The position numbers and the translations under genes were made by a program. A stretch of DNA of 64,000 nt, taken from assembly GCF_019429625.1 (NCBI RefSeq), contig NZ_JAHXRW010000003.1, positions 62,001 through 126,000 on the forward strand, written 5' to 3'. Below are positions 19,053 through 25,214 of the stretch, in pieces; the stretch's first letter is position 1; the number at the start of each line of letters is the position of its first letter. The DNA comes from Celeribacter sp. PS-C1 (GTDB lineage Bacteria > Pseudomonadota > Alphaproteobacteria > Rhodobacterales > Rhodobacteraceae). The notes beneath the pieces are model-generated. The model was not told where the DNA came from, ran no database searches, and saw only the letters and a program-made list of their open reading frames with translations.

Positions 19053-20210
19053 ATGATCACGATCACCACGACCGAAGGCCTTCAGGCTTTCTGCGACCGC
19101 GCCAAAGCTCACCCTTATGTCACGGTCGACACCGAGTTCCTTCGCGAACGGACCTATTATTCCAAACTTTGCCTCGTGCAGCTTGCCGTTCCGGGCGACG
19201 CTGAAGAGGACGCGGTTCTGGTCGATCCGCTGGCCAAGGGACTTGATCTGGCGCCGCTTTACGCTCTGTTCCGCGATGAAAACGTGGTTAAGGTCTTCCA
19301 CGCCGCGCGCCAGGATCTCGAGATTTTCTATATTCAGGGTCAGGTGATCCCGACGCCTCTGTTTGACACGCAGGTGGCCGCGATGGTCTGCGGCTTTGGT
19401 GAGCAGGTCGGCTACGAGACCCTCGTGCGCAAGATCGCCAAGGAAAGCCTCGACAAAACCTCGCGCTTCACCGATTGGTCGCGCCGCCCGTTGACGCAGG
19501 CGCAGGAAAGCTACGCGCTGGCCGATGTAACGCATTTGCGGGTGATCTATGAATTCCTGCGTGATGAAATCAAACGCGAAGGCCGCGAGAAATGGGTGGC
19601 CGAGGAGCTTGAGGTGCTGATGTCGCCGGAGACCTATGTGGTCAAGCCCGACGACGCCTGGATGCGGGTCAAGACGCGCACCAGCTCCGGCAAATTCCTT
19701 GCAGCTGTCAAAGAGCTGGCCGCTTTCCGAGAGTTCTACGCCCAGAGCCGCGATATTCCGCGCAATCGCGTCTATAAAGATGACGCGATGCTGGAATTGG
19801 CGTCGACGAAACCCAAAACGCCACAAGACCTGTCGCGCTCGCGGCTTTTGTTGCGTGAGGCTCGTAAAGGCGAGATCGCCGACGGTATCCTGCAAGCGAT
19901 TGAAAAGGCGTCTAACTACACCGCCGCCGAAATGCCAAAGCTCGATATGTCAAAAGACAAGCTTCAGGTGAACCCGGCGCTGGCGGATATGCTACGCGTG
20001 TTGCTCAAGGCGAAATCTGACCGATTCAACGTGGCCGCTAAGATGATCGCCTCCGCCTCCGATCTCGATCAGATCGCGGCCGGAAAGCGCGATCTGCCGG
20101 TGTTCAAGGGCTGGCGCGCCGAGGTGTTCGGTGACGATGCGCTGCGGCTCTGCAAGGGTGAGATCGGTCTGGCCGTCAAAGGTCAACGGGTCGATGTGAT
20201 CGCGCTTTAA
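19053..20210 (+). CDS. rnd: Ribonuclease D
   Basis: 3'-5' exoribonuclease of the DEDD superfamily that trims tRNA and other small RNA ends. The 385 aa length fits. Exo I is VDTEFLRE (about residue 24), Exo II is FHAARQDLEIF (about 85), and Exo III is YALADVTHL (about 155). An HRDC domain follows at about 210-290. The ATG at 19053 was chosen over a TTG 15 codons upstream. The last four bases overlap the convergent GNAT gene. Confidence 0.95.
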   Translation: MITITTTEGLQAFCDRAKAHPYVTVDTEFLRERTYYSKLCLVQLAVPGDAEEDAVLVDPLAKGLDLAPLYALFRDENVVKVFHAARQDLEIFYIQGQVIPTPLFDTQVAAMVCGFGEQVGYETLVRKIAKESLDKTSRFTDWSRRPLTQAQESYALADVTHLRVIYEFLRDEIKREGREKWVAEELEVLMSPETYVVKPDDAWMRVKTRTSSGKFLAAVKELAAFREFYAQSRDIPRNRVYKDDAMLELASTKPKTPQDLSRSRLLLREARKGEIADGILQAIEKASNYTAAEMPKLDMSKDKLQVNPALADMLRVLLKAKSDRFNVAAKMIASASDLDQIAAGKRDLPVFKGWRAEVFGDDALRLCKGEIGLAVKGQRVDVIAL

Positions 20211-20722
20211 AGCGCGATCTCACCTTCTTTCAGAACCATTTCGAACCGTTTGCCGGTGAGGGTTTGCGGCTCAAACCCGCACGCACGATACGTCGCCTGC
20301 GCCGCCATATTGTGGTCCTGCGTGCCGACGGTCAGGCTGTGACAGCCCAAGGCGATCGCGGTGGCTCTGGCTTCTGTAATCAAAGCCCGCCCAACGCCTT
20401 GACCGCGCGCCTCTTTGGCGATGAAGAGATGGTGCAGGTCCAGCGTCTTTTGCCCATGTTGCAAACGCAACCCACCAACCAGTCCCGCATAGCCAATCAG
20501 CGCACCTGCGCGCTCCGCCACCAAAAGGCGCAACCACGGCAGATCCGCGCGCATCAGATCAATCAGGCCAGGCAAGTCTAGCTCAGGCGTGTCGCCATTG
20601 TGATGCGCGAGCGCATGTATCATCTCCAAAAGCGCATCCTTGTCGCCCCAGCGGGCACGCCGGACCGAAATGGGTTGCGTGGCCATGCTTTGCGTCGCGT
20701 TGATCGGTGTCATGAGGGTCAT
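20207..20722 (-). CDS. GNAT family N-acetyltransferase (copy 1, with attenuator-like leader)
   Basis: Acetyl-CoA-dependent transferase of 171 aa. The acetyl-CoA site is HHLFIAKEARGQGVGRALITEA (Q/R-x-x-G-x-G/A at about 110). Strand and helix signatures SVRRARWGDKDAL and AQATYRACGFEP frame the domain. It is clearly a paralogue of the next gene: both share LLEMIHAL, LVAE-GALIGY-LVGGL and MHHL/LHHL. Its leader contains a leader peptide, a terminator and a hairpin masking the ribosome site, described separately. The substrate is unknown. Confidence 0.88.
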   Translation of the reverse strand: MTLMTPINATQSMATQPISVRRARWGDKDALLEMIHALAHHNGDTPELDLPGLIDLMRADLPWLRLLVAERAGALIGYAGLVGGLRLQHGQKTLDLHHLFIAKEARGQGVGRALITEARATAIALGCHSLTVGTQDHNMAAQATYRACGFEPQTLTGKRFEMVLKEGEIAL

Positions 20723-20728
20723 TTTTCT

Positions 20729-20749
20729 CTCCTGTCTGCGCCACAGGAG
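20729..20749 (-). promoter_or_regulatory. Hairpin over the ribosome binding site of GNAT copy 1
   Basis: On the minus strand CTCCTGT pairs with ACAGGAG (7 bp, 7-base loop). The 3' arm contains the GGAG ribosome site, 7 bp before the ATG at 20722, so the fold would block initiation. Confidence 0.6.
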
Positions 20750-20762
20750 GGGAATATTGACA

Positions 20763-20789
20763 TAAAAAAAGCCGCCTCGTGTGGCGGCT
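20763..20789 (-). terminator. Terminator/attenuator in the leader of GNAT copy 1
   Basis: On the minus strand AGCCGCC pairs with GGCGGCT, followed by seven T residues. It lies 150 bp after GNAT copy 2 and only 41 bp before GNAT copy 1. It can therefore be read as a distant terminator of copy 2 or, more attractively, as an attenuator for copy 1. Bases 20813-20817 (minus strand GCGGC) can pair with its 5' arm as an antiterminator. Confidence 0.8.
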
Positions 20790-20819
20790 GTTCAATGTTC
20801 CAAGTCGAATGGGCCGCGC

Positions 20820-20870
20820 TTATGTAAGCTCGGTCCAATAAAATACGGTCATGGAAGCAATCTGTGTCAT
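20820..20870 (-). CDS. Candidate leader peptide with Phe-Tyr-Trp codons
   Basis: A 16-codon frame, MTQIASMTVFYWTELT, ends 31 bp before the terminator hairpin. Three aromatic codons in a row (TTT TAT TGG, 20835-20843) are what is expected of an attenuator sensing charged aromatic tRNAs. A ribosome held there leaves GCGGC at 20813-20817 free to pair with the terminator 5' arm, while a ribosome at the stop codon covers it. The ATG lies at or within about 2 bp of the predicted transcription start, so it would be translated without an upstream ribosome site. Confidence 0.5.
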   Translation of the reverse strand: MTQIASMTVFYWTELT

Positions 20871-20877
20871 GCGAGCC

Positions 20878-20906
20878 AATCTGCGCGGAGAGGTTGGGTC
20901 TGTCAA
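20878..20906 (-). promoter_or_regulatory. Candidate promoter of the GNAT copy 1 leader
   Basis: Minus-strand -35 TTGACA (20906-20901, full match to consensus), 17-bp spacer, -10 CAGATT (20883-20878, weak match). The predicted start is near 20871. Confidence 0.5.
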
Positions 20907-20936
20907 GCGCAAAGCGCGCCTGCCTCTGATGCGAGG

Positions 20937-21449
20937 TTAGACGAGCGCCATCTCATAGCGGGGCGCGCGCGGGGTGCGGCGCTGAAAGCCGACGGCGCGA
21001 TAGGCCGCTTTGGCAGTCTCGGAGGTGCTCATGATCCCGACGCTCAAGGTGCCACAGCCCAGATGATGCGCGACACTGCGCGCGGATTGGGTCAAAGCGC
21101 GCGCGACGCCTTTTTCGCGATGCTCCGGGCGGACATAGAGGTGGTGCATCTGCATGGCGCGGTCGATGGGGCTCAGTTGCAGCCCGCCGACCAGCGCGGT
21201 GTAACCAATCAAAGCGCCATTCTGTTCCGCCACCAAAATGCGTGCCCAAGGATTTGGGGCATAGAGCAGGTCGATTAAGGCGTCTTTATCGAGCAGCAAT
21301 TGATCCTTCGTCACCATTTGAAGGGCGTGGATCATCTCAAGCAGGCAAGGCAAATCTTCCTGTTCCATCGCACGGATGGTCAGGGGCGGGATGGCCAGCG
21401 GGGAGGTGAGGCCCGTGATATCGAAGCTGCGCTCAGTCATTTTGGTCAT
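20937..21449 (-). CDS. GNAT family N-acetyltransferase (copy 2)
   Basis: The 170 aa protein has the acetyl-CoA loop MHHLYVRPEHREKGVARALTQSA and the late AKAAYRAVGFQRR. It is homologous along its whole length to the downstream GNAT (20207-20722), with the same LLEMIHAL, GALIGY, LVGGLQL and AYRA-GF blocks, so the pair arose by tandem duplication. The substrate is unknown. The ATG at 21449 has a GGAG site. Its own promoter (21560-21588) lies 110 bp upstream and has no leader peptide of the copy 1 kind. Confidence 0.86.
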   Translation of the reverse strand: MTKMTERSFDITGLTSPLAIPPLTIRAMEQEDLPCLLEMIHALQMVTKDQLLLDKDALIDLLYAPNPWARILVAEQNGALIGYTALVGGLQLSPIDRAMQMHHLYVRPEHREKGVARALTQSARSVAHHLGCGTLSVGIMSTSETAKAAYRAVGFQRRTPRAPRYEMALV

Positions 21450-21559
21450 GTTCTGATCTCCTGCCGCGACAAGACATCAAAAAGGTTAAGGCCACCCTTG
21501 GGTGACGGTGAATTTTTTGTAACAGCGGCCGATTTTTTCGGTGAGGTGCGTTTGACGCC

Positions 21560-21588
21560 CATATGTGTGAGCGCGCGTGCGCTGTCAA
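21560..21588 (-). promoter_or_regulatory. Candidate promoter of GNAT copy 2
   Basis: Minus-strand -35 TTGACA (21588-21583), 17-bp spacer, -10 CATATG (21565-21560). It lies 8 bp or more downstream of the repeats at 21598-21625. Confidence 0.5.
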
Positions 21589-21597
21589 TCTGTAGAT

Positions 21598-21625
21598 TTG
21601 GCCAAATTGAGCGCTTGGTCAAATT
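21598..21625 (-). repeat. Two direct repeats TTGG(C/T)CAAATT upstream of the GNAT copy 2 promoter
   Basis: TTGGCCAAATT (21598-21608) and TTGGTCAAATT (21615-21625) are 17 bp apart. The first is part of a perfect 12-bp palindrome ATTTGGCCAAAT. The spacing and position suggest an activator or repressor site; no regulator can be named. Confidence 0.35.
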
Positions 21626-21699
21626 TATAGGGCAGATTGAGAGAGGGGGGCGACTTGCGGAGGCGCAGCTGGCCACCGCAAGTCTCGGTAAGTGACAGC

Positions 21700-22707
21700 T
21701 CAGCCGTCGTAATCCACCTCTTCGGTCAGGCGCACGGCATCCGCGCGCTCTTCGGCCAGACGGGCCAAGGAGATATTGTCGGGGTGCAGATCACCCCAGC
21801 TTTTGACCAGTTCGGAGGCGTCGGTGCCCGGCACCACCGGGTATTCGGAATTTGCCTCGGCATAGATTTCCTGCGCGTGTTTGGAGGTCAGGAATTCGAT
21901 GAACTGGATGGCTTCCTCGGTGTTCTTAGACGCTTTCGTTAGCGCAACGCCCGAGATGTTTACATGCGTGCCGCCACCTTCGACGTCGAACCGCGGAAAG
22001 TCGAGGCGCACGGAGTTCGCCCATTCGCGCTGTTCCTCATCGGCCAACATTTCGCCCATGTAATAGGTGTTGCCGAGAGAAATGTCGCATTCGCCGGCCC
22101 AGATCGCCTTGACTTGCGCGCGGTCGTTGCCCTGCGGTTTGCGGGCGAGGTTGGCTTTGAGCCCTTCGAGCCAGGCTTTGGTTTCCTCGGGGCCGTGATG
22201 CGCGAGATAGGCGGAGGTCAGACCGATCATATAGGTGTGCAGGCCGGAGCGGGTGCAGATACGGCCTCTCCATTTCGGATCTGCGAGATCCTCATAGGTG
22301 GTCACTTCGCCCTCGGCCACGCGCTCTTTCGAGGCGTAAACAATCCGCGCACGCGAGGTCACACCCCACCAGTTGCCTTCCGGGTCGTGGAATTCGGCGG
22401 GGATGTTTTGCTGCAAGGTCTCGGTCATCAGCGGCTGGGTCACGCCGGCGTCGACGGCCTCGGCCAGACGCGCGATGTCGACGGTCAGGATCACGTCGGC
22501 TGGCGAACGGTCGCCCTCGGCCTTGAGGCGCTCGGTCAGACCTTTTTCGATATAGGCCACGTTCACCTGAATGCCGGATTCTTCGATGAAGGCGTCGACG
22601 AGCGGCTGGATCAATTCCGGCTGGCGATAGGAATAGACGTTCACATCGGCGAAGGCGGGTGCGGCTGCGGCAATGAGGGGCAGGGCGAGGCTAAGACGCT
22701 TGTGCAT
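21700..22707 (-). CDS. Periplasmic iron(III)-type ABC transporter substrate-binding protein
   Basis: The 335 aa protein belongs to the FbpA/FutA group. It has a Sec signal peptide of about 20 residues ending AFA|DV, then VNVYSYRQPELIQPLVDAF, ADVILTVDIARL, the hinge SRARIVYASKERV, and the C-terminal region SEYPVVPGTD. Tyr residues of the type that bind ferric iron are present (NTYYMGEM). No permease or ATPase gene is next to it in this window. Palindromes overlap its promoter, which fits iron control. Confidence 0.86.
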   Translation of the reverse strand: MHKRLSLALPLIAAAAPAFADVNVYSYRQPELIQPLVDAFIEESGIQVNVAYIEKGLTERLKAEGDRSPADVILTVDIARLAEAVDAGVTQPLMTETLQQNIPAEFHDPEGNWWGVTSRARIVYASKERVAEGEVTTYEDLADPKWRGRICTRSGLHTYMIGLTSAYLAHHGPEETKAWLEGLKANLARKPQGNDRAQVKAIWAGECDISLGNTYYMGEMLADEEQREWANSVRLDFPRFDVEGGGTHVNISGVALTKASKNTEEAIQFIEFLTSKHAQEIYAEANSEYPVVPGTDASELVKSWGDLHPDNISLARLAEERADAVRLTEEVDYDG

Positions 22708-22741
22708 GAGGATCTCCGTGGGGGCTCCGTTGGTTTGCGTC

Positions 22742-22770
22742 CTTAAATCTGAGTAAAACGCTCAGGTCAA
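22742..22770 (-). promoter_or_regulatory. Promoter of the iron-binding-protein gene, with an operator in the spacer
   Basis: Minus-strand -35 TTGACC (22770-22765), 17-bp spacer, -10 TTTAAG (22747-22742). The spacer and its edge form an inverted repeat, CTGAG-N7-CTCAG, at 22749-22765, so a bound protein would occlude polymerase. Confidence 0.55.
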
Positions 22771-22788
22771 TCTTAGTTTGACTGAGAT
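22770..22788 (-). promoter_or_regulatory. Palindromic operator next to the -35 of the iron-binding-protein gene
   Basis: A 19-bp imperfect palindrome, ATCTTAGTTTGACTGAGAT, with outer ATCT/AGAT and inner AGT/ACT arms. It shares the ACTGAG/CTGAG core with the inverted repeat in the promoter spacer. Iron regulators of Rhodobacterales (IscR, RirA or Irr type) are candidates; I cannot decide among them. Confidence 0.5.
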
Positions 22789-22811
22789 CATCGCTTTTTG
22801 ATCGGCAAAAC

Positions 22812-23645
22812 TCAGGCCTTGCGGGCCTTCTCCTCGGCCTTGATCGCATCCCAAAGCGCGTCCATCTCCGCCAGATCGCTGTCTGCGGGCGCTTTGCCCT
22901 CCACCGAGAGGCGGTCTTCTATTGCGTTGAAACGGCGTGTGAATTTCGCATTGCAGGCTCGCAGAGCCTCTTCCGCGTCCACCCCCAAATGGCGCCCGAG
23001 ATTGACCACGACAAACAGCAAATCGCCGAACTCCTCGAAGACCTCGGCCTGCGTAAGACTGTCGCGTGCCTCTTCCAATTCCGCGGCTTCTTCGCGGATT
23101 TTATCCAAAACATGCGAGGTGTCCGGCCAGTCGAATCCCACACGCGCCGCCCGCTTCTGTAGCTTTTGCGCCCGCATCAAAGCGGGCAGGCCCATAGCGA
23201 CCCCGTCAAGGACGCGGGTCTCCCCACGGCGCTCGCGTTCCTTGGCTTTTTCCTTTTCCCAATCGACGGTCTGCTGCTCTGGCGACTTTTGATTGCTCTC
23301 GTCGCCGAAGACATGCGGGTGACGCGAAATCATTTTGGACGCAATGCTTTGTGAGACGTCATGGAAATCAAACAGCCCCTTGTCGGAGGCGATCTGGGCC
23401 TGAAACACCGATTGGAACAACAGATCGCCCAGTTCGGATTTCAAATCCTCCATGTCGCCACGCGCAATCGCATCATCGACCTCATAGGCCTCTTCGATGG
23501 TGTAAGGCGAGATGGTCGCGAAATCCTGTTCGATGTCCCAGGGACAGCCACCCTCCGGGTCACGCAAACGGCGCATGATTTCCAAAAGCTGCTCAATGCC
23601 CTCAGGCACGTCGTGGATCGGGTCGCGGGGAGTGTCCTGTGTCAT
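22812..23645 (-). CDS. mazG: Nucleoside triphosphate pyrophosphohydrolase MazG
   Basis: Hydrolyses NTPs and dNTPs to monophosphates plus pyrophosphate and is linked to nucleotide sanitation and lowering of ppGpp. The 277 aa protein has two tandem MazG domains. The first carries CPWD and the metal site EEAYEVDDAI...ELGDLLFQ (EExxE-x12-ExxD type, about 45-75). The second has EEAAELEEARDS and FGDLLFVVVNLGRHLG (about 180-220). The ATG at 23645 starts MTQDTPRDPIHDVPEGIEQLL; an extension to 23747 would lie in the cysS leader region and is rejected. Confidence 0.94.
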   Translation of the reverse strand: MTQDTPRDPIHDVPEGIEQLLEIMRRLRDPEGGCPWDIEQDFATISPYTIEEAYEVDDAIARGDMEDLKSELGDLLFQSVFQAQIASDKGLFDFHDVSQSIASKMISRHPHVFGDESNQKSPEQQTVDWEKEKAKERERRGETRVLDGVAMGLPALMRAQKLQKRAARVGFDWPDTSHVLDKIREEAAELEEARDSLTQAEVFEEFGDLLFVVVNLGRHLGVDAEEALRACNAKFTRRFNAIEDRLSVEGKAPADSDLAEMDALWDAIKAEEKARKA

Positions 23646-23674
23646 GGCGATAAACTGGCCCTCACAAGAGGGCT

Positions 23675-23702
23675 TTGCAAGCCTGAAAACCCGCGCTACA
23701 AA
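23675..23702 (+). promoter_or_regulatory. Candidate promoter of the cysS leader
   Basis: -35 TTGCAA (23675-23680), 16-bp spacer, -10 TACAAA (23697-23702). The predicted start is about 23709-23710, at the leader-peptide ATG. Confidence 0.45.
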
Positions 23703-23709
23703 GGTCCTC

Positions 23710-23757
23710 ATGACCAACCGTGCCACCATCATTATTGGCTGCTGCATTATCCGCTGA
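23710..23757 (+). CDS. Candidate cysteine leader peptide upstream of cysS
   Basis: A 15-codon frame, MTNRATIIIGCCIIR, followed by TGA, sits in the mazG-cysS gap. Two adjacent Cys codons (TGC TGC, 23740-23745) close to its end recall amino-acid leader peptides, and the next gene encodes the enzyme that charges tRNA-Cys. CGCGGG (23766-23771) can pair with CCCGCG (23808-23813). There is no T-run, so an effect, if any, would be on translation of cysS or on Rho. The frame could also be chance. Confidence 0.5.
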   Translation: MTNRATIIIGCCIIR

Positions 23758-23837
23758 CATCGTCGCGCGGGTCCGGTCTCTTTTCACCTGAAATGGAAGC
23801 TGATAAGCCCGCGGGGGACACCCTGAGGGACTAGCTT

Positions 23838-25214
23838 ATGACCATCAAGCTCACCAATTCGAAGACCCGCAAGAAAGAGGTTTTCGAGCCGATCGACCCG
23901 AACAATGTGCGGATGTATGTCTGTGGCCCGACGGTTTACGACCGCGCCCATATCGGCAACGCGCGGCCCGTGATCGTGTTCGATGTGCTTTACCGGCTGT
24001 TGCGCCATGTCTATGGGCCGGATCACGTCACCTATGTGCGCAACTTCACCGATGTGGATGACAAGATCAACGCACGCGCCGCCGAAAGCGGGCGTTCGAT
24101 CCGCGAGATCACCGACGAGACCACCCAGTGGTATCTCGATGACATGCGCGCGGTGGGGGCGATGGACCCCGACCAGATGCCGCGGGCGACCGAATTCATC
24201 GGCGCGATGATTTCGATGATCGAAGGGCTGATTGCAAACGGCCACGCCTATACGGCAGAGGGCCATGTGCTGTTTTCCGTCGAGAGCTACAAGGACTACG
24301 GCAAGCTTTCGGGCCGCTCCATCGACGATATGATCGCGGGCGCCCGTGTTGAAGTGGCGCCCTACAAACGCAATCCGATGGATTTCGTGCTGTGGAAACC
24401 GTCCTCCGACGATCTTCCCGGTTGGGACAGCCCGTGGGGCCGAGGGCGTCCGGGTTGGCACATCGAATGCTCGGCCATGTCTTATGAGCTGTTGGGCGAG
24501 AGTTTCGACATCCACGGCGGCGGCAACGACCTGATGTTCCCGCACCACGAAAACGAGATCGCCCAAAGCTGCTGCGCCCATCCGCAGGGGTGCTTCGCGC
24601 GCTATTGGCTGCACAACGAGATGTTGCAGGTCGAGGGCAAGAAAATGTCCAAGTCTCTGGGCAATTTCTTCACCGTGCGGGATTTGTTGGATGGCCATGA
24701 CGGGATGCCGGGGGTGCCGGGGGAAGTGATCCGCTTTGTGTTCCTCTCGACACATTACCGCAAGCCGATGGACTGGACGGCGGAAAAGGCGGAGCAGGCG
24801 AAGGCGACACTTATGAAGTGGTATCGTCAGGCTGGAGAAGCGATCGATAGTGCAGAGCTCTATCAACCCGTCGTGGATGCTCTCTCAGACGATTTGAATA
24901 CGGCTGCCGCAATTGCAGAGATGCACCAACTTTCGCATGCAAATGATCAACCTGCGCTTCGGGCATCGATGCACTTGATGGGGTTCCTGCAAAACGGCAT
25001 TCCCGATTGGGCGCGGGGCGTCGATCTATTGGACTATGCCGACCGGCTCTCCGAACTCCGCACAATCGCCATGGAAACCAAAGACTTTTCTGCCGTCGAC
25101 GCGATGAAAACCGCGCTCTTGGATGCAGGTGTCGAAGTGCGCATGTCTAAAGCTGGCGTGGAACTTGACGCGGGGCCCAACTTCGACGCTGCGAAACTTG
25201 AGGGGCTACTTTGA
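23838..25214 (+). CDS. cysS: Cysteinyl-tRNA synthetase
   Basis: Class I synthetase that charges tRNA-Cys. It is 458 aa, close to E. coli CysS (461). The zinc-binding CGPTVYD (about residue 28), the HIGH-type HIGNARP (about 36), WHIECSAMS with the zinc Cys, HHENEIAQ and the KMSKS loop are all present. The C-terminal DALR-like anticodon domain follows. A GAGGG ribosome site lies 7 bp before the ATG, partly inside CCC-TGA-GGG. It overlaps the cimA start by one base (TGATG). Confidence 0.97.
   Translation: MTIKLTNSKTRKKEVFEPIDPNNVRMYVCGPTVYDRAHIGNARPVIVFDVLYRLLRHVYGPDHVTYVRNFTDVDDKINARAAESGRSIREITDETTQWYLDDMRAVGAMDPDQMPRATEFIGAMISMIEGLIANGHAYTAEGHVLFSVESYKDYGKLSGRSIDDMIAGARVEVAPYKRNPMDFVLWKPSSDDLPGWDSPWGRGRPGWHIECSAMSYELLGESFDIHGGGNDLMFPHHENEIAQSCCAHPQGCFARYWLHNEMLQVEGKKMSKSLGNFFTVRDLLDGHDGMPGVPGEVIRFVFLSTHYRKPMDWTAEKAEQAKATLMKWYRQAGEAIDSAELYQPVVDALSDDLNTAAAIAEMHQLSHANDQPALRASMHLMGFLQNGIPDWARGVDLLDYADRLSELRTIAMETKDFSAVDAMKTALLDAGVEVRMSKAGVELDAGPNFDAAKLEGLL

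Noticed and set aside
21446-21562. 38-codon basic frame ending at the GNAT copy 2 start (ATGA overlap)
   Set aside because: Its ATG lies within the -10 of the best promoter and would not be transcribed from it; no ribosome site is seen.
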